From Oxalobacteraceae bacterium UBA6018 (GTDB lineage: Bacteria > Pseudomonadota > Gammaproteobacteria > Burkholderiales > Burkholderiaceae_D), in NCBI GenBank assembly GCA_002428015.1, contig DIZW01000105.1, positions 1 through 30,471 of the forward strand: 30,471 nucleotides of DNA, read 5' to 3'. The translations under genes and the position numbers were made by a program. This document shows, in pieces, positions 1 through 7,849 of the stretch. The notes beneath the pieces were generated by a model. It ran no database searches, was not told where the DNA came from, and saw only the letters and a list, made by a program, of their open reading frames with translations. The stretch's first letter is position 1. Every line of letters begins with the position of its first letter.

Positions 1-180
1 GCATCGCCTCAACCTGGAGCATGTCACCGGGATGTCCCAGCATGGCGGTGCTGCAGGACTTCGGCGCCAAACTCGTGTGCGACAATCTGCTGGCACTGAC
101 TGTGGCGGCTTCACACGCCCAAGCCGGTTTGCCCCAGACACATCGTATCAACCGCGCCTACGGATGGCCGCGTATGCCTG
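1..180 (+). pseudogene. Decayed IS4-like transposase C-terminal fragment (left edge)
   Basis: The window opens inside a plus-strand coding relic. In one frame it reads LNLEHVTGMS, and one base later the neighbouring frame continues with AVLQDFGAKLVCDNLLALTV and then HRINRAY. Together these resemble the conserved C-terminal block of IS4-type transposases (QDFxAKxVCDN, followed by an N/R-rich stretch). The frame change near base 45 and the absence of a downstream continuation mean it is not functional. The stop codon of the esterase at 182 lies directly beyond it. A related fragment with the QDFAAKIVCDKLQAL block lies in the opposite orientation on the other side of the esterase gene. Assignment to IS4 is from memory of the family motif, so moderate confidence. 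Confidence 0.5.
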
Positions 181-181
181 C

Positions 182-2146
182 TTACAGTTCGATATCGAAC
201 GGCGCGGCAGGCAAGTCCTCGGCGCCATACAGATTCACGTAGGGTGCATCGGCCCAGGCATAGCGGACATGCGTCGTGCCTGGCTGGTTGGCCCCTTTCA
301 GCGTCACCGTGTCTCCATGCGCCAGCGCCAGCACATACTGGCAAGCCGTGCCGGCACAGGCTTCGAAACCGATCGCATGGCCGGCGCTATAGGTGCGCAA
401 GCCCCCACCGGTGTTCTTAAATGTGACCACCAGGTCGTCCCCTGCCCGCGTCACGCCGGTCGCTTCCGGGCCTCCAGGCGCGATCGCTTCGCCGTAGGCC
501 AGCGCGCGCGCCGCGCGGGCCAGGCGCTCGCCAACCACGGCTTTCTGTGCAGGATGAATGTCGGTGCGGTCGCCCACGTCGATCGTCACGGTCAGCGCGG
601 CATGCGGGTCCTTCCGCACCGTCCTGGCCTGGGCTTCGCGCAGCTGCGCCCAGTTCGATGGACCGGGCTTGGTCGCCACGGCGCCGAATGACGACAGCTG
701 GACTACCAGGAAGGGCAATTCCGGCTGGCCGAAGGTCTTGCGCCAGTCGGCGATCAAGAGCGGCAGCAGCGTTGCGTATTCCGTTGCCGCGTCGGTGTTG
801 GACTCGCCCTGGTACCAGGCCGCCAGTTTGAACTTGTAGCCGGCCAGCGGCGCGATCATTTCGTTGTAGAGCGTCGACAGGCTCATCGGCACATCCCACG
901 GCGCGGCCGGGATCGACAGGCCCTTCGAGCGCATGCCCAGATGGTATTTCCACGGCGCCGACAGGGCGATGAACTGACCGTCGCCGGTCTTGATGCCGCG
1001 CTGTTCCGGCAGCCCGGTCAGCCCGCCTCCGGTGCCGCCGCTGAGAACATGGACGGCGATCACGTTGCGGCCCGGCTTGAATACGCCGGCGGGCACGGGA
1101 TAGTCGCGCCACATCCACGCAATAGTGCCGCCGCCCACGCGCACGCCGTTGACCCAGGTGCTGTCGTAGGTATCGATGGGACCGAGCTGGACTGCATTGG
1201 CCGCGCGCGCCTGCGCCTCGTTCAGCGTCACGCTGGTGCGAAACCAGGCGGCGCCGTCGAAGTCCGCCAAGGCGGCGATGCTGGCATCCTTCCACGAGCC
1301 CCTCGGTGTCAGGCTCGGCCATGCCGCGTCGTCGAAGCCGGGAGCGCTCCAGGCACGCTGCGCCTTGGCCTGCGGGTCATGCGCGTCCCACCATCGCTCA
1401 TGGCGGCGCGCTTCGTCCGCCATCCCCTTGGCGGGATTCGACGCCATCACCGCCAACGCCTCGACCCGCTCGGCGTAGGCCGGCAGGGTTTTCAGCGATT
1501 GAGCGCCGATCCAGCCCTGGATCGTGGTACCACCCCAGTCCGACCCGATGAAGCCGACCGCCACCTTCTGCTTTTTCTGCAGTGCGCGCGCCATGTAGTA
1601 GCACGCCGCCGAGGCCTCGCCGACGGACTTTGGCGTCACCACGTTCCATGTCACCGGGTGCTTCAAGTCCTTTTGGACGGCAAGTTCGCTAATGCGTTGA
1701 ATATTGACGAAGCGCAGGTCCGAATTAGCGGGAAATTCCGGCCACGCGCCCGTCGACAGGCGCACCGGAAACTCCATGTTCGACTGGCCGCCGCACAGGT
1801 AGACGTCGCCGATCATGATGTCCTTGAGCGTCGTGCTACCGCCGGCGCCGCGGACGGACAGCGTGTACGGTCCACCGGCCGTCATCGCCGGCATGCTGGC
1901 GCGCCAGCGGCCCTGCGCGTCGGCCTTGGCCTCGGCGCTCGTGCCGCCAAGGCTCACCGTCACGCCGAGTCCGGCGGCCGACGTGCCCCACACGGTCAAA
2001 GCTTCGCCGCGCTGCAGCACGGCATGGTCGCTGAAGATGCCGGCAAATGCCGGTGCCGCCGGCTGCGCCAGCACGGGTGTTGCCAGCGATGCAGCAAGCA
2101 CGAAGGCGGCCGCGCCGGCCAGGGGGATACGGAGATAATTCTTCAT
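182..2146 (-). CDS. Sialate O-acetylesterase-type SGNH carbohydrate esterase, secreted
   Basis: A 654-residue protein with a signal peptide (MKNYLRIPLAG to about ATPVLA, residues 1-27). The SGNH-type catalytic serine sits in LCGGQSNM (Ser about 122); WYQGESNT and a late D-I-H-P motif supply the other expected catalytic blocks. A beta-rich insertion in the middle (AWFRTSV to NVIAVHVLSGG) resembles the galactose-binding-like domain found in this family between the two halves of the esterase fold. The family removes O-acetyl groups from sugars; in TonB-linked plant-glycan loci relatives deacetylate xyloglucan or xylan, and the window contains no sialic-acid genes, so a plant-glycan substrate is inferred. 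The ATG at 2146 is followed by a good signal peptide, but no strong Shine-Dalgarno is seen. The gene is cut off from the rest of the locus by IS debris. Confidence 0.88.
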   Translation of the reverse strand: MKNYLRIPLAGAAAFVLAASLATPVLAQPAAPAFAGIFSDHAVLQRGEALTVWGTSAAGLGVTVSLGGTSAEAKADAQGRWRASMPAMTAGGPYTLSVRGAGGSTTLKDIMIGDVYLCGGQSNMEFPVRLSTGAWPEFPANSDLRFVNIQRISELAVQKDLKHPVTWNVVTPKSVGEASAACYYMARALQKKQKVAVGFIGSDWGGTTIQGWIGAQSLKTLPAYAERVEALAVMASNPAKGMADEARRHERWWDAHDPQAKAQRAWSAPGFDDAAWPSLTPRGSWKDASIAALADFDGAAWFRTSVTLNEAQARAANAVQLGPIDTYDSTWVNGVRVGGGTIAWMWRDYPVPAGVFKPGRNVIAVHVLSGGTGGGLTGLPEQRGIKTGDGQFIALSAPWKYHLGMRSKGLSIPAAPWDVPMSLSTLYNEMIAPLAGYKFKLAAWYQGESNTDAATEYATLLPLLIADWRKTFGQPELPFLVVQLSSFGAVATKPGPSNWAQLREAQARTVRKDPHAALTVTIDVGDRTDIHPAQKAVVGERLARAARALAYGEAIAPGGPEATGVTRAGDDLVVTFKNTGGGLRTYSAGHAIGFEACAGTACQYVLALAHGDTVTLKGANQPGTTHVRYAWADAPYVNLYGAEDLPAAPFDIEL

Positions 2147-2203
2147 GGGTGTGTCAGATTGGCAGATTTAACGAAAGATGCAGTGTGGCCGGATTTTCGT
2201 CCT

Positions 2204-2220
2204 TGGAATAGTCCATTCCA
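2204..2220. promoter_or_regulatory. Perfect 17-bp inverted repeat upstream of the esterase
   Basis: TGGAAT-AGTCC-ATTCCA is a perfect 6-bp inverted repeat with a 5-bp spacer, about 58 bases before the esterase start codon. It is in the right place for an operator. It also lies just beyond the relic transposase, so it could be chance or part of that relic. No matching copy was noticed elsewhere in the window. Confidence 0.3.
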
Positions 2221-2289
2221 TGAACAAAACCACCAGATCTCGGAATCTTTTTACCTTCCATGTGCAGGTCCGGCCAGAGCTCGCGCCAA

Positions 2290-2570
2290 TCCACCGGACT
2301 TAACGATTCGAAACTTTTGCATGGTTTTTGCGTCATGGATTTGTGCGGCTTTGCCTGCTTGGTTCTCTCTGTTGATTGCTTCGGTTTGTGAAAGTAGGTC
2401 TTATGCGCAATGAGCTCCATGGCGTCGGCAGGCAGGTTGGCGACGTCGGCGTCGAGCAGCGGTAACGCAGGCCAGAGAGGCTTGAACAAGGTGTGCGCAT
2501 AGCCTCGGGATCAATGCCTGCAGCTTGTCGCAGACGATTTTCGCAGCGAAGTCCTGCATCGACCGGGGTC
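2290..2570 (-). pseudogene. Second decayed IS4-like transposase C-terminal fragment
   Basis: Reading the minus strand from 2559 gives MQDFAAKIVCDKLQALI, matching QDFGAKLVCDNLLALT of the fragment at the left edge. The frame then shifts, and GYAHTLFKPLWPALPLLD followed by ELIAHKTYFHKPKQ and KPHKSMTQKPCKS continues in another frame, as expected for the tail of such transposases. The residues that should sit between ALI and the R-x-Y-A block are missing, so there is an internal deletion as well as a frameshift. No complete transposase can be rebuilt here. Confidence 0.5.
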
Positions 2571-2637
2571 GCTTTCTTTGGTTTCTTTTATATACTCCTA
2601 GAGTACGGAGGAGCGCGCTATGCGGCCCTCATGCAAT

Positions 2638-2692
2638 TGTCGTCGTTTCAAAATCACTCCTGCGTGTGTGTGTCGTCGTTTCAAAATCACTC
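2638..2692. repeat. Two 22-bp direct repeats, 33-bp period
   Basis: A 22-bp unit containing TCGTCGTTTCAAAATCACTC occurs twice without mismatch (2638-2659 and 2671-2692), separated by a short GT-rich spacer. Read on the minus strand, the core GTGATTTTGAA is also found next to the terminators near 16805 and, less exactly, near 11130. Closely spaced repeats of this kind are typical of the complex ends of some insertion sequences (for example IS21-type), but no transposase of that type is present, so the origin is open. Confidence 0.6.
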
Positions 2693-2753
2693 GGCAAACC
2701 GCTTGCGGCGGCCCGCGGCCGCCATCAGGGAGAGCGCTGCAGCGAACTGAGCT

Positions 2754-2873
2754 CTCAGCATGCCGCAGGCACGCGCCATGCGCGGGCATGGCCGCCACGG
2801 CTTCGATGATGCGTTCTCGGCGCCATTGCAGCCCCTCCAACGCCTGGGCGCTGTCAACTTCTCGCTCGCCAGT
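2754..2873 (-). pseudogene. C-terminal relic of a third tryptophan-type halogenase
   Basis: The minus strand encodes ALEGLQWRRERIIEAVAAMP followed by AHGACLR. This nearly repeats the C-terminus of the intact halogenase at 6371-7849 (ALEGLQWRRARIAEAVAAMP followed by THGAYLRGMLGR). The resemblance to the other halogenase (7846-9351) is much weaker. A small indel after LR removes the native stop, and everything upstream is missing: the reading runs straight into the foldback element at 2877. It is therefore the last 35 or so codons of a lost halogenase gene. Confidence 0.85.
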
Positions 2874-2876
2874 TAA

Positions 2877-3033
2877 GGAGCCGTTCAAAAATAACTGTGA
2901 CAGCTGGATCGCCTCAGGCGGGTGCGCTGCTGCGTTGTTCGTCGTCGCCATAGCCCGCTATGACTCCTCCTCGCGCCCTGGACCGCCTCCCGCCTGAGTC
3001 GCCCAACTGTCACACTTATTCTTTCACGGCTCC
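2877..3033. mobile_element. 157-bp foldback (MITE-like) element with TAA target duplication
   Basis: The terminal inverted repeats begin GGAGCCGT and match over about 31 bases with 26 identities. The interior also folds back (CTCAGGCGGG near both ends, and CATAGC-C-GCTATG at the centre). TAA flanks both sides (2874-2876 and 3034-3036), consistent with a 3-bp target duplication. It encodes no protein, so it would be a non-autonomous element. TNA duplications are known for the IS1031 group of the IS5 family, but the parent element is not in the window. It sits exactly between the halogenase relic and the IS5-family insertion. Confidence 0.75.
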
Positions 3034-3036
3034 TAA
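3033..3036. repeat. Left target-site duplication (CTAA) of the IS5-family element
   Basis: CTAA immediately precedes the inverted-repeat end CAGGGCGTTGA at 3037 and is repeated as CTAA at 4373-4376 just after the other end. CTAA fits the YTAR target preference of the IS5 group. The C is the last base of the foldback element, so the IS landed on its right junction. Confidence 0.85.
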
Positions 3037-4372
3037 CAGGGCGTTGAAAAAAGGGGCCCAGTCCTTCGGTTTTTGTCGCCCGAAGCGCTAATTTTTGGAG
3101 CTGAAACCCGCATCAAGCCTAGAAACGGGTTTCTAGCCGTTTTTAGGCTGATTTTTGGTATTTTTTGGCACTTTCCGTCCGCTCTGGACGGAGTTATCCC
3201 ATCACCGCCGACAAACGCCAGCCAAAGATGGTCGCCATACGAGTCAGGTTGTACGCGGCGAATGTGAACGTGGTTTGCGCGCGCACCGTAGCCAGGCCGA
3301 CGAAGCGCGCCTTGCGCAGCCCGCCGATGGTTTTGCTCCAGCCGAAGATCTCCTCGACCAGCTTGCGCTTCTTAATACTGACCGCGTAGCCAGCGTGGCG
3401 CGTGGTCCGCCCATCGATGGCGCGGTGTTTTTTCTGGGCCACGTGCGCGGTCACGCCCTGGTCGCGCAACTGCTTGACGAATTCGGCTGCGTCGTAGCCC
3501 TTGTCGGCGCCCAGCGTCGCGCCGGCTTTCTGGATGCTGCGCTTGGCCATGATGAGCGCCGCGTCGCGTTCCGCCGTGCCGCTTGCCAGCGTGGTGGTGG
3601 CGTCGACCACCAGGCCGTTGCGGTTCTCCATCAGCGCGTGGCCCAGGTAGCACAATCTGGACTTGTCGCCGTCGCCCTTTTTGTATAGCCGCGCATCCGG
3701 ATCGGTCGTCGATTGGTGCGTCTCGTTGGAGCGTTTTTCGCCCTTGAAGTCAACCGTGGCGTTGCGCCCCTCATCGCTCGGCGGTGGCCCGCTGCCATCC
3801 TTCTTGGTGAAGCTCTTGACCGATGCCCACGCCTCGATCATGGTACCGTCGACAGTGAAATGCTCGTCCGAAATCAGGCTTTGCCATTCAGCGATGCGCA
3901 GCACTTGGGCGAAGAAGCGCTGCGTCATCGCCTCGCTGAACAAGCGCTCGCGGTTAGTGCTGAAGGTCGAGTGGTTCCACACGGCCTCGTCGAGGTTCAT
4001 GCCGACGAACCAGCGGTACAGCAGGTTGTATTCGATGTGCTGCACAAGTTGGCGCTCGGAGCGGATCGTGAACAGCGTCTGGATCAGGCTGGCGCGCAGC
4101 AGGCGCTCGGGAGCGATCGAGGGACGGCCGCGTCGCGAATACAGTGCCTGGAGATCGTCGTTCATGTTGGCGAGGATGGCGTCGACCAGCACCCGCAGCT
4201 TACGCAGCGGATGCGCATCGGGGATGCGTTCCTCCAGCGTGCGGTAACTGTACAGGGAGTGCTGGGTGACGTCGGTCTTGCGCATGATGGCTGTCGAAAG
4301 AGCGGTTGACAATTAGACAACGTTTACCGCCTGAGGTCGGTTGACGGGCGCGGTGATTAAATCAACACCCTG
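3037..4372 (-). mobile_element. Complete IS5-family insertion sequence, 1336 bp
   Basis: The left end reads CAGGGCGTTGA and the reverse complement of the right end reads CAGGGTGTTGA, giving imperfect terminal inverted repeats of 11 bp. Both ends are flanked by CTAA. One transposase gene fills the element. Inverted repeats, duplication and an undamaged transposase frame all look intact, which suggests a recent insertion. Removing the element and one CTAA rejoins the foldback element directly to DNA just beyond the GH127 stop codon, so no gene was interrupted. Confidence 0.9.
3194..4285 (-). CDS. IS5-family DDE transposase
   Basis: A 363-residue transposase when started at the ATG at 4285 (MRKTDVTQHSLYSYRTLEER); a TTG nine codons upstream is the alternative start. 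The N-terminal part has the HPLRKLR block and the segment RGRPSIAPERLLRASLIQTL, typical of IS5-type enzymes. The catalytic acidic residues are visible as FTVDGTMIEAWAS (first D), LGADKGYDA (second D) and RKLVEEIFGWSKT (E). The enzyme would cut and join the CAGGG-type ends that bracket the gene. No frameshift or stop is seen. Confidence 0.93.
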   Translation of the reverse strand: MRKTDVTQHSLYSYRTLEERIPDAHPLRKLRVLVDAILANMNDDLQALYSRRGRPSIAPERLLRASLIQTLFTIRSERQLVQHIEYNLLYRWFVGMNLDEAVWNHSTFSTNRERLFSEAMTQRFFAQVLRIAEWQSLISDEHFTVDGTMIEAWASVKSFTKKDGSGPPPSDEGRNATVDFKGEKRSNETHQSTTDPDARLYKKGDGDKSRLCYLGHALMENRNGLVVDATTTLASGTAERDAALIMAKRSIQKAGATLGADKGYDAAEFVKQLRDQGVTAHVAQKKHRAIDGRTTRHAGYAVSIKKRKLVEEIFGWSKTIGGLRKARFVGLATVRAQTTFTFAAYNLTRMATIFGWRLSAVMG

Positions 4373-4376
4373 CTAA
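4373..4376. repeat. Right target-site duplication (CTAA) of the IS5-family element
   Basis: This copy of CTAA follows the right inverted-repeat end and matches the copy at 3033-3036. It lies 6 bp beyond the stop codon of the GH127 gene. Confidence 0.85.
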
Positions 4377-4382
4377 GGACCG

Positions 4383-6335
4383 TCAGCCGACCCGCCAATA
4401 CAAGTTGTAGTATCCGTGCGCGATTCTGTGGAACGGCTGCAGTTCGTACCCCTGCTCCATGCCCGGCCCGCTCAGATGGAACACCAGCGCGCCAGTACCG
4501 CGCCGGATCGCCCCTTCGACGCCGGCGCCGCCCAGGCGCAGCGCGAGGATCTCCAGCGGCTCCGAGAACGTCTTGCCATAGGACACGTTGCCCGCGACCA
4601 GATCGGCACCGGGCGCCATGGCGGGGCCGTCGACGCGCGCGGCCAGCACCAGCGGCCCGTACATGAGCGCCGCAAGCTGGGGCGCGTGCGGCAACGGCGC
4701 CAGATGCACGTGCATCGGCAGATCGACATCGAGGACATCGCCGTCGCGCCAGGTGCGCGCGAGTTCCACGTAGCGCCCGGCCTGGTCGCTGTCGATGAGT
4801 TTGCGGCCATTCAGGCGCACGCTCATCCGCCGGCACCAGCCCGGGTGGCGCAGCCTGAGGGCGAGCTTGGTGGGCCGCTCCAGCCGCAGCGTGAAACGGC
4901 TGGTGCCGGCCTCGGGAAACGTGGTCGTCTGGCGCAGATGCACGCCCTGGTCGGCCCAGTTCAGGTCCGACGCCATATACAGGTTCACATACAGCACATC
5001 GCGATGGTGGAAATAGATGGAGTCGGCGTGCTTGGCGTGATTCTCCATCCCCGTGCCGGTGCAGCAGAAGAACGAATGCTCCTGTGTGCAGTAGAGCTTC
5101 GGATAGCTGCGGCGGGTGGCCTGGAAGTAGGTGAACATGCCACTGTCCGGATCCTGGGAGGCGAGGATGCCGTTGAACAAGGCACGCTCGTAATACTCGG
5201 CGTAGCCGGCCGAGGGCTGCGCGGCGAACAAGGCCTGCGTCAGGCGCAGCATATTGTAGGTGCCGCAGGTTTCCATCGTCGTGGCCGAGGCCAGGTGCTT
5301 CTCGAACTCGGCGGGCGGAAAGAAATGCTCGTTGTCGCCATGCCCGCCCGTCGCGAACGAGCGCTGCTCGACCACGGTGCGCCAGAAGTAGCGCGCGGCC
5401 TGCAGGTAGTGCGCCTTCCCCGTGCGGCTGTGCAGCCGGGCGAATCCGATCACTTTGGGAATCTGCGTGTTGGCGTGCATGCCGTCGAGCGTGTCGCGCC
5501 CGTCGGCAAGCGGCGCGAGCAGCGACCGGTGGCCGAAGCGCTCGGCCAGGCGCAGGTAGCGCGCGTCCCCGGTCAAGGCGTGCACGTCCGCCAGCACTTC
5601 GCACATGCCGCCGTGCTCCAGCTCGAGCATCTTTTGAAAGCGCTCGTCGTCGACCGGCCGTGCGGCCTCGTCGATCCAGTCGGCGATACTCACCAGGACC
5701 GCGAGCGCCTGGGCATTGCGCCGGTGCACAGAGGCGTCGCGCAGCCCGGCCATCAACTTGTGCAGCGTGTACCAGGGCACCCCAACGACGGGCCGGCCTG
5801 CCAGACAATTGCGCAGTTGCGTATCCCCGTCGGGGAAGCCGCATACCAGGCCGCCAGGCAAGGCTTGGTGGCAGGCGTGCAGCTCGCTAACGACGTAGTC
5901 TATCCTGGCGCGCATCCCTTCCCGCCGGGTGGACGCCCACACCATTGAGCAGGCGCTCAAAAAATGGCCCAGGGTATGTCCCGGGCATAGCCCCTCCGCC
6001 TCCCATCCGCCGTACACCGGCGCCTTCGGAACGAGTCCCGCATTTTTCCGGTAGTTGTGCAACAAGCGGTCGCAGTTCAGCGACTCCAGGTAACGCACGT
6101 TGAGGCTTTGGGACCTAAAAAAAGGACCGTCGAGCAAGCGCACATCCGACAAGGGGAACGGCCGCGCCGTTTCGCCCTCGCCGCCTTCCTCCCCGGCCTC
6201 GGCCGGCATGCCGAGCAGCAGCGGCGCGGCGGCAATGCCTTGCAGCATGCGGCGCCGGAGGCGATCCGCCGGAAGCCCACGGCCCCAGGCGTCGCCGGTG
6301 ATAAATGTCGTGCGGAACATCTTCCGAAATTTCAT
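4383..6335 (-). CDS. GH127 (DUF1680) beta-L-arabinofuranosidase, exported
   Basis: A 650-residue protein. The start at 6335 is preceded by AAGG at usable spacing; an ATG seven codons upstream (6356) is possible. A twin-arginine-like signal (RRRMLQGIAAAPLLLG, residues 27-42) points to export. Family landmarks are METCGTYNM (Glu355, Cys357) and FFCCTGTG (Cys424, Cys425), which match the Glu and Cys zinc ligands and Cys nucleophile of HypBA1-type GH127. The family releases beta-linked L-arabinofuranose from side chains. The gene follows the second halogenase by 35 bases and probably shares its transcript. Its stop codon abuts the IS5 target site. Confidence 0.92.
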   Translation of the reverse strand: MKFRKMFRTTFITGDAWGRGLPADRLRRRMLQGIAAAPLLLGMPAEAGEEGGEGETARPFPLSDVRLLDGPFFRSQSLNVRYLESLNCDRLLHNYRKNAGLVPKAPVYGGWEAEGLCPGHTLGHFLSACSMVWASTRREGMRARIDYVVSELHACHQALPGGLVCGFPDGDTQLRNCLAGRPVVGVPWYTLHKLMAGLRDASVHRRNAQALAVLVSIADWIDEAARPVDDERFQKMLELEHGGMCEVLADVHALTGDARYLRLAERFGHRSLLAPLADGRDTLDGMHANTQIPKVIGFARLHSRTGKAHYLQAARYFWRTVVEQRSFATGGHGDNEHFFPPAEFEKHLASATTMETCGTYNMLRLTQALFAAQPSAGYAEYYERALFNGILASQDPDSGMFTYFQATRRSYPKLYCTQEHSFFCCTGTGMENHAKHADSIYFHHRDVLYVNLYMASDLNWADQGVHLRQTTTFPEAGTSRFTLRLERPTKLALRLRHPGWCRRMSVRLNGRKLIDSDQAGRYVELARTWRDGDVLDVDLPMHVHLAPLPHAPQLAALMYGPLVLAARVDGPAMAPGADLVAGNVSYGKTFSEPLEILALRLGGAGVEGAIRRGTGALVFHLSGPGMEQGYELQPFHRIAHGYYNLYWRVG

Positions 6336-6370
6336 GTTGATACCTTGGTTGGTCATTACTCGGAGGGAAC

Positions 6371-7849
6371 TCAGCGTCCCAGCATGCCGCGCAGGTACGC
6401 GCCATGCGTGGGCATGGCCGCCACCGCCTCGGCGATGCGCGCGCGGCGCCATTGCAGCCCCTCCAACGCCTCGCCGCGCGCCATGTCGCCCAGCGTGGGG
6501 TCGGCGCGCTCGGGCCAGTGCCCCATGCCGGCATGGATCGCCAGCCAGCTGGTCGCATCGAAGCCCTCCAGGTCGTACTGGTGCAGCGCGCCCGCCTGGC
6601 GCCAGGCGTGGATCTTGAAAGCCAGGGTATCGGGCAGCTCCATGGTTGTCATGGCGCGCCACAGCGCGCTGTCGCGGCGCGCGCTCAGGCAGTAGTGCAG
6701 GATGAGAAAATCGCGCACCCGCGCGAACTGACGCGCGTTCACGCCGTTATAGTCGGCCACCACCGGCTCGGTGAGCGGCGCGCCCGACAGCAGCAAATCG
6801 ATCAGCTTGCCCAAGCCCCGCTGGACCAGGAAGATGCTGGTCGACTCGAGCGGCTCCAGGAAGCCCCCCGCCAAGCCCAGGGCGACCACGTTGTGCACCC
6901 AGGCGCGCGCGCGATGGCCGGTCTGGAAGCGCAGCAGGCGCGGTTCGGCCAGCGCCGGGCTATCGAGCTGCTGCAGCAATTGCGCGCGCGCGCCTTCCTC
7001 GTCGATGTAGCGGCTGGCGAACACGTGGCCGTTGCCGATGCGGTCTTGCAGCGGAATCCGCCACGCCCAGCCCGCTTCGAGCGCGGTGGCGCGCGTGTAG
7101 GGCGCCACCGCGTCCCCCATGCGTTCGCTCGGGCAGGCCCAGGCCCGGTCCACCGGCAGCCAGTGGCTGAAGTCGACAAACGGCTCGCCCAGCGCGCGCC
7201 CCAGCAGCAGCGAGGTGAAGCCGGAGCAATCGATATACAGGTCGCCGGCCACCACGCGCCCGTCGGCCAGCGTGAGCCGGTCCACGCCGCCGTCGGCGCG
7301 CCGCGCGACGTCGACGATGCGCCCCTCGGTGCGGCGCGCGCCGCGTTGCTCGGCCAGCTTGCGCAGGAAGCCGGCGTACAGCGCCGCATCGAAGTGGTAG
7401 GCGTAATCGTAGCGGTGTTCTTCGCGCGGCGGCACGAAGCGGCCCTGGCTGGCCATCACGCTGGACAGGCACTGCTCGCCCAGGGCGCCAAGGCCGGGTT
7501 CGCCCAGGCGGTGATACTGGCCCCACACCGCGTTCGGGCCGCTCAGTTCGCCGAAATCGCCGAAGGTGTGGAAATAGTTTTCGCCGCGCGCGCGCCAGTC
7601 GCGGAACTCGATGCCCAGCTTGTAGCTGCCGTTGGTGGCGCGCAGGAACTCGGCCTCGTCAATGCCGAGCAGGCGATGGAAATTGCGGATCGAAGGAAAG
7701 GTCGCCTCCCCCACCCCGACAATGCCGATCTCCTCCGATTCGACCAGCTCGACGGTGCTGCCCTTCAAGGCGGTGGCGAGCGCGGCGGCCGTCATCCATC
7801 CGGCCGTGCCGCCGCCGACCACCACGATGCGTTTGAAGGGAAGCTTCAT
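6371..7849 (-). CDS. Flavin-dependent tryptophan-type halogenase (second of a pair)
   Basis: A 492-residue flavoprotein. The FAD-binding GGGTAGW motif is at residues 12-18, the halogenase signature WAWRIP is present, the active-site lysine lies in YKLGIEFRDW (Lys77, equivalent to Lys79 of PrnA) and the glutamate in EPLESTSI. These are the residues needed to form the chloramine or hypohalite and direct it, so an active halogenase is expected. The start ATG overlaps the stop of the preceding halogenase by four bases (ATGA), implying translational coupling. Homologues occur beside TonB receptors in Xanthomonas, Caulobacter and relatives, where natural substrates are mostly unknown. The substrate here is not predictable from sequence. 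A C-terminal relic of a close paralogue lies at 2754-2873. Confidence 0.92.
   Translation of the reverse strand: MKLPFKRIVVVGGGTAGWMTAAALATALKGSTVELVESEEIGIVGVGEATFPSIRNFHRLLGIDEAEFLRATNGSYKLGIEFRDWRARGENYFHTFGDFGELSGPNAVWGQYHRLGEPGLGALGEQCLSSVMASQGRFVPPREEHRYDYAYHFDAALYAGFLRKLAEQRGARRTEGRIVDVARRADGGVDRLTLADGRVVAGDLYIDCSGFTSLLLGRALGEPFVDFSHWLPVDRAWACPSERMGDAVAPYTRATALEAGWAWRIPLQDRIGNGHVFASRYIDEEGARAQLLQQLDSPALAEPRLLRFQTGHRARAWVHNVVALGLAGGFLEPLESTSIFLVQRGLGKLIDLLLSGAPLTEPVVADYNGVNARQFARVRDFLILHYCLSARRDSALWRAMTTMELPDTLAFKIHAWRQAGALHQYDLEGFDATSWLAIHAGMGHWPERADPTLGDMARGEALEGLQWRRARIAEAVAAMPTHGAYLRGMLGR

Noticed and set aside
2154..2489. 111-residue minus-strand ORF upstream of the esterase as an independent gene
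   Set aside because: Its start lies inside the IS4-like relic and its first half reads as the tail of that transposase after a frameshift; no independent start signal is seen.
4416..5948. Long plus-strand ORF opposite GH127, and similar long ORFs opposite the halogenases, GH43, GH74, GH97 and the receptor
   Set aside because: They are antisense shadows typical of GC-rich DNA: no domains, low-complexity Arg/Ala/His composition, and a well-supported gene on the other strand.
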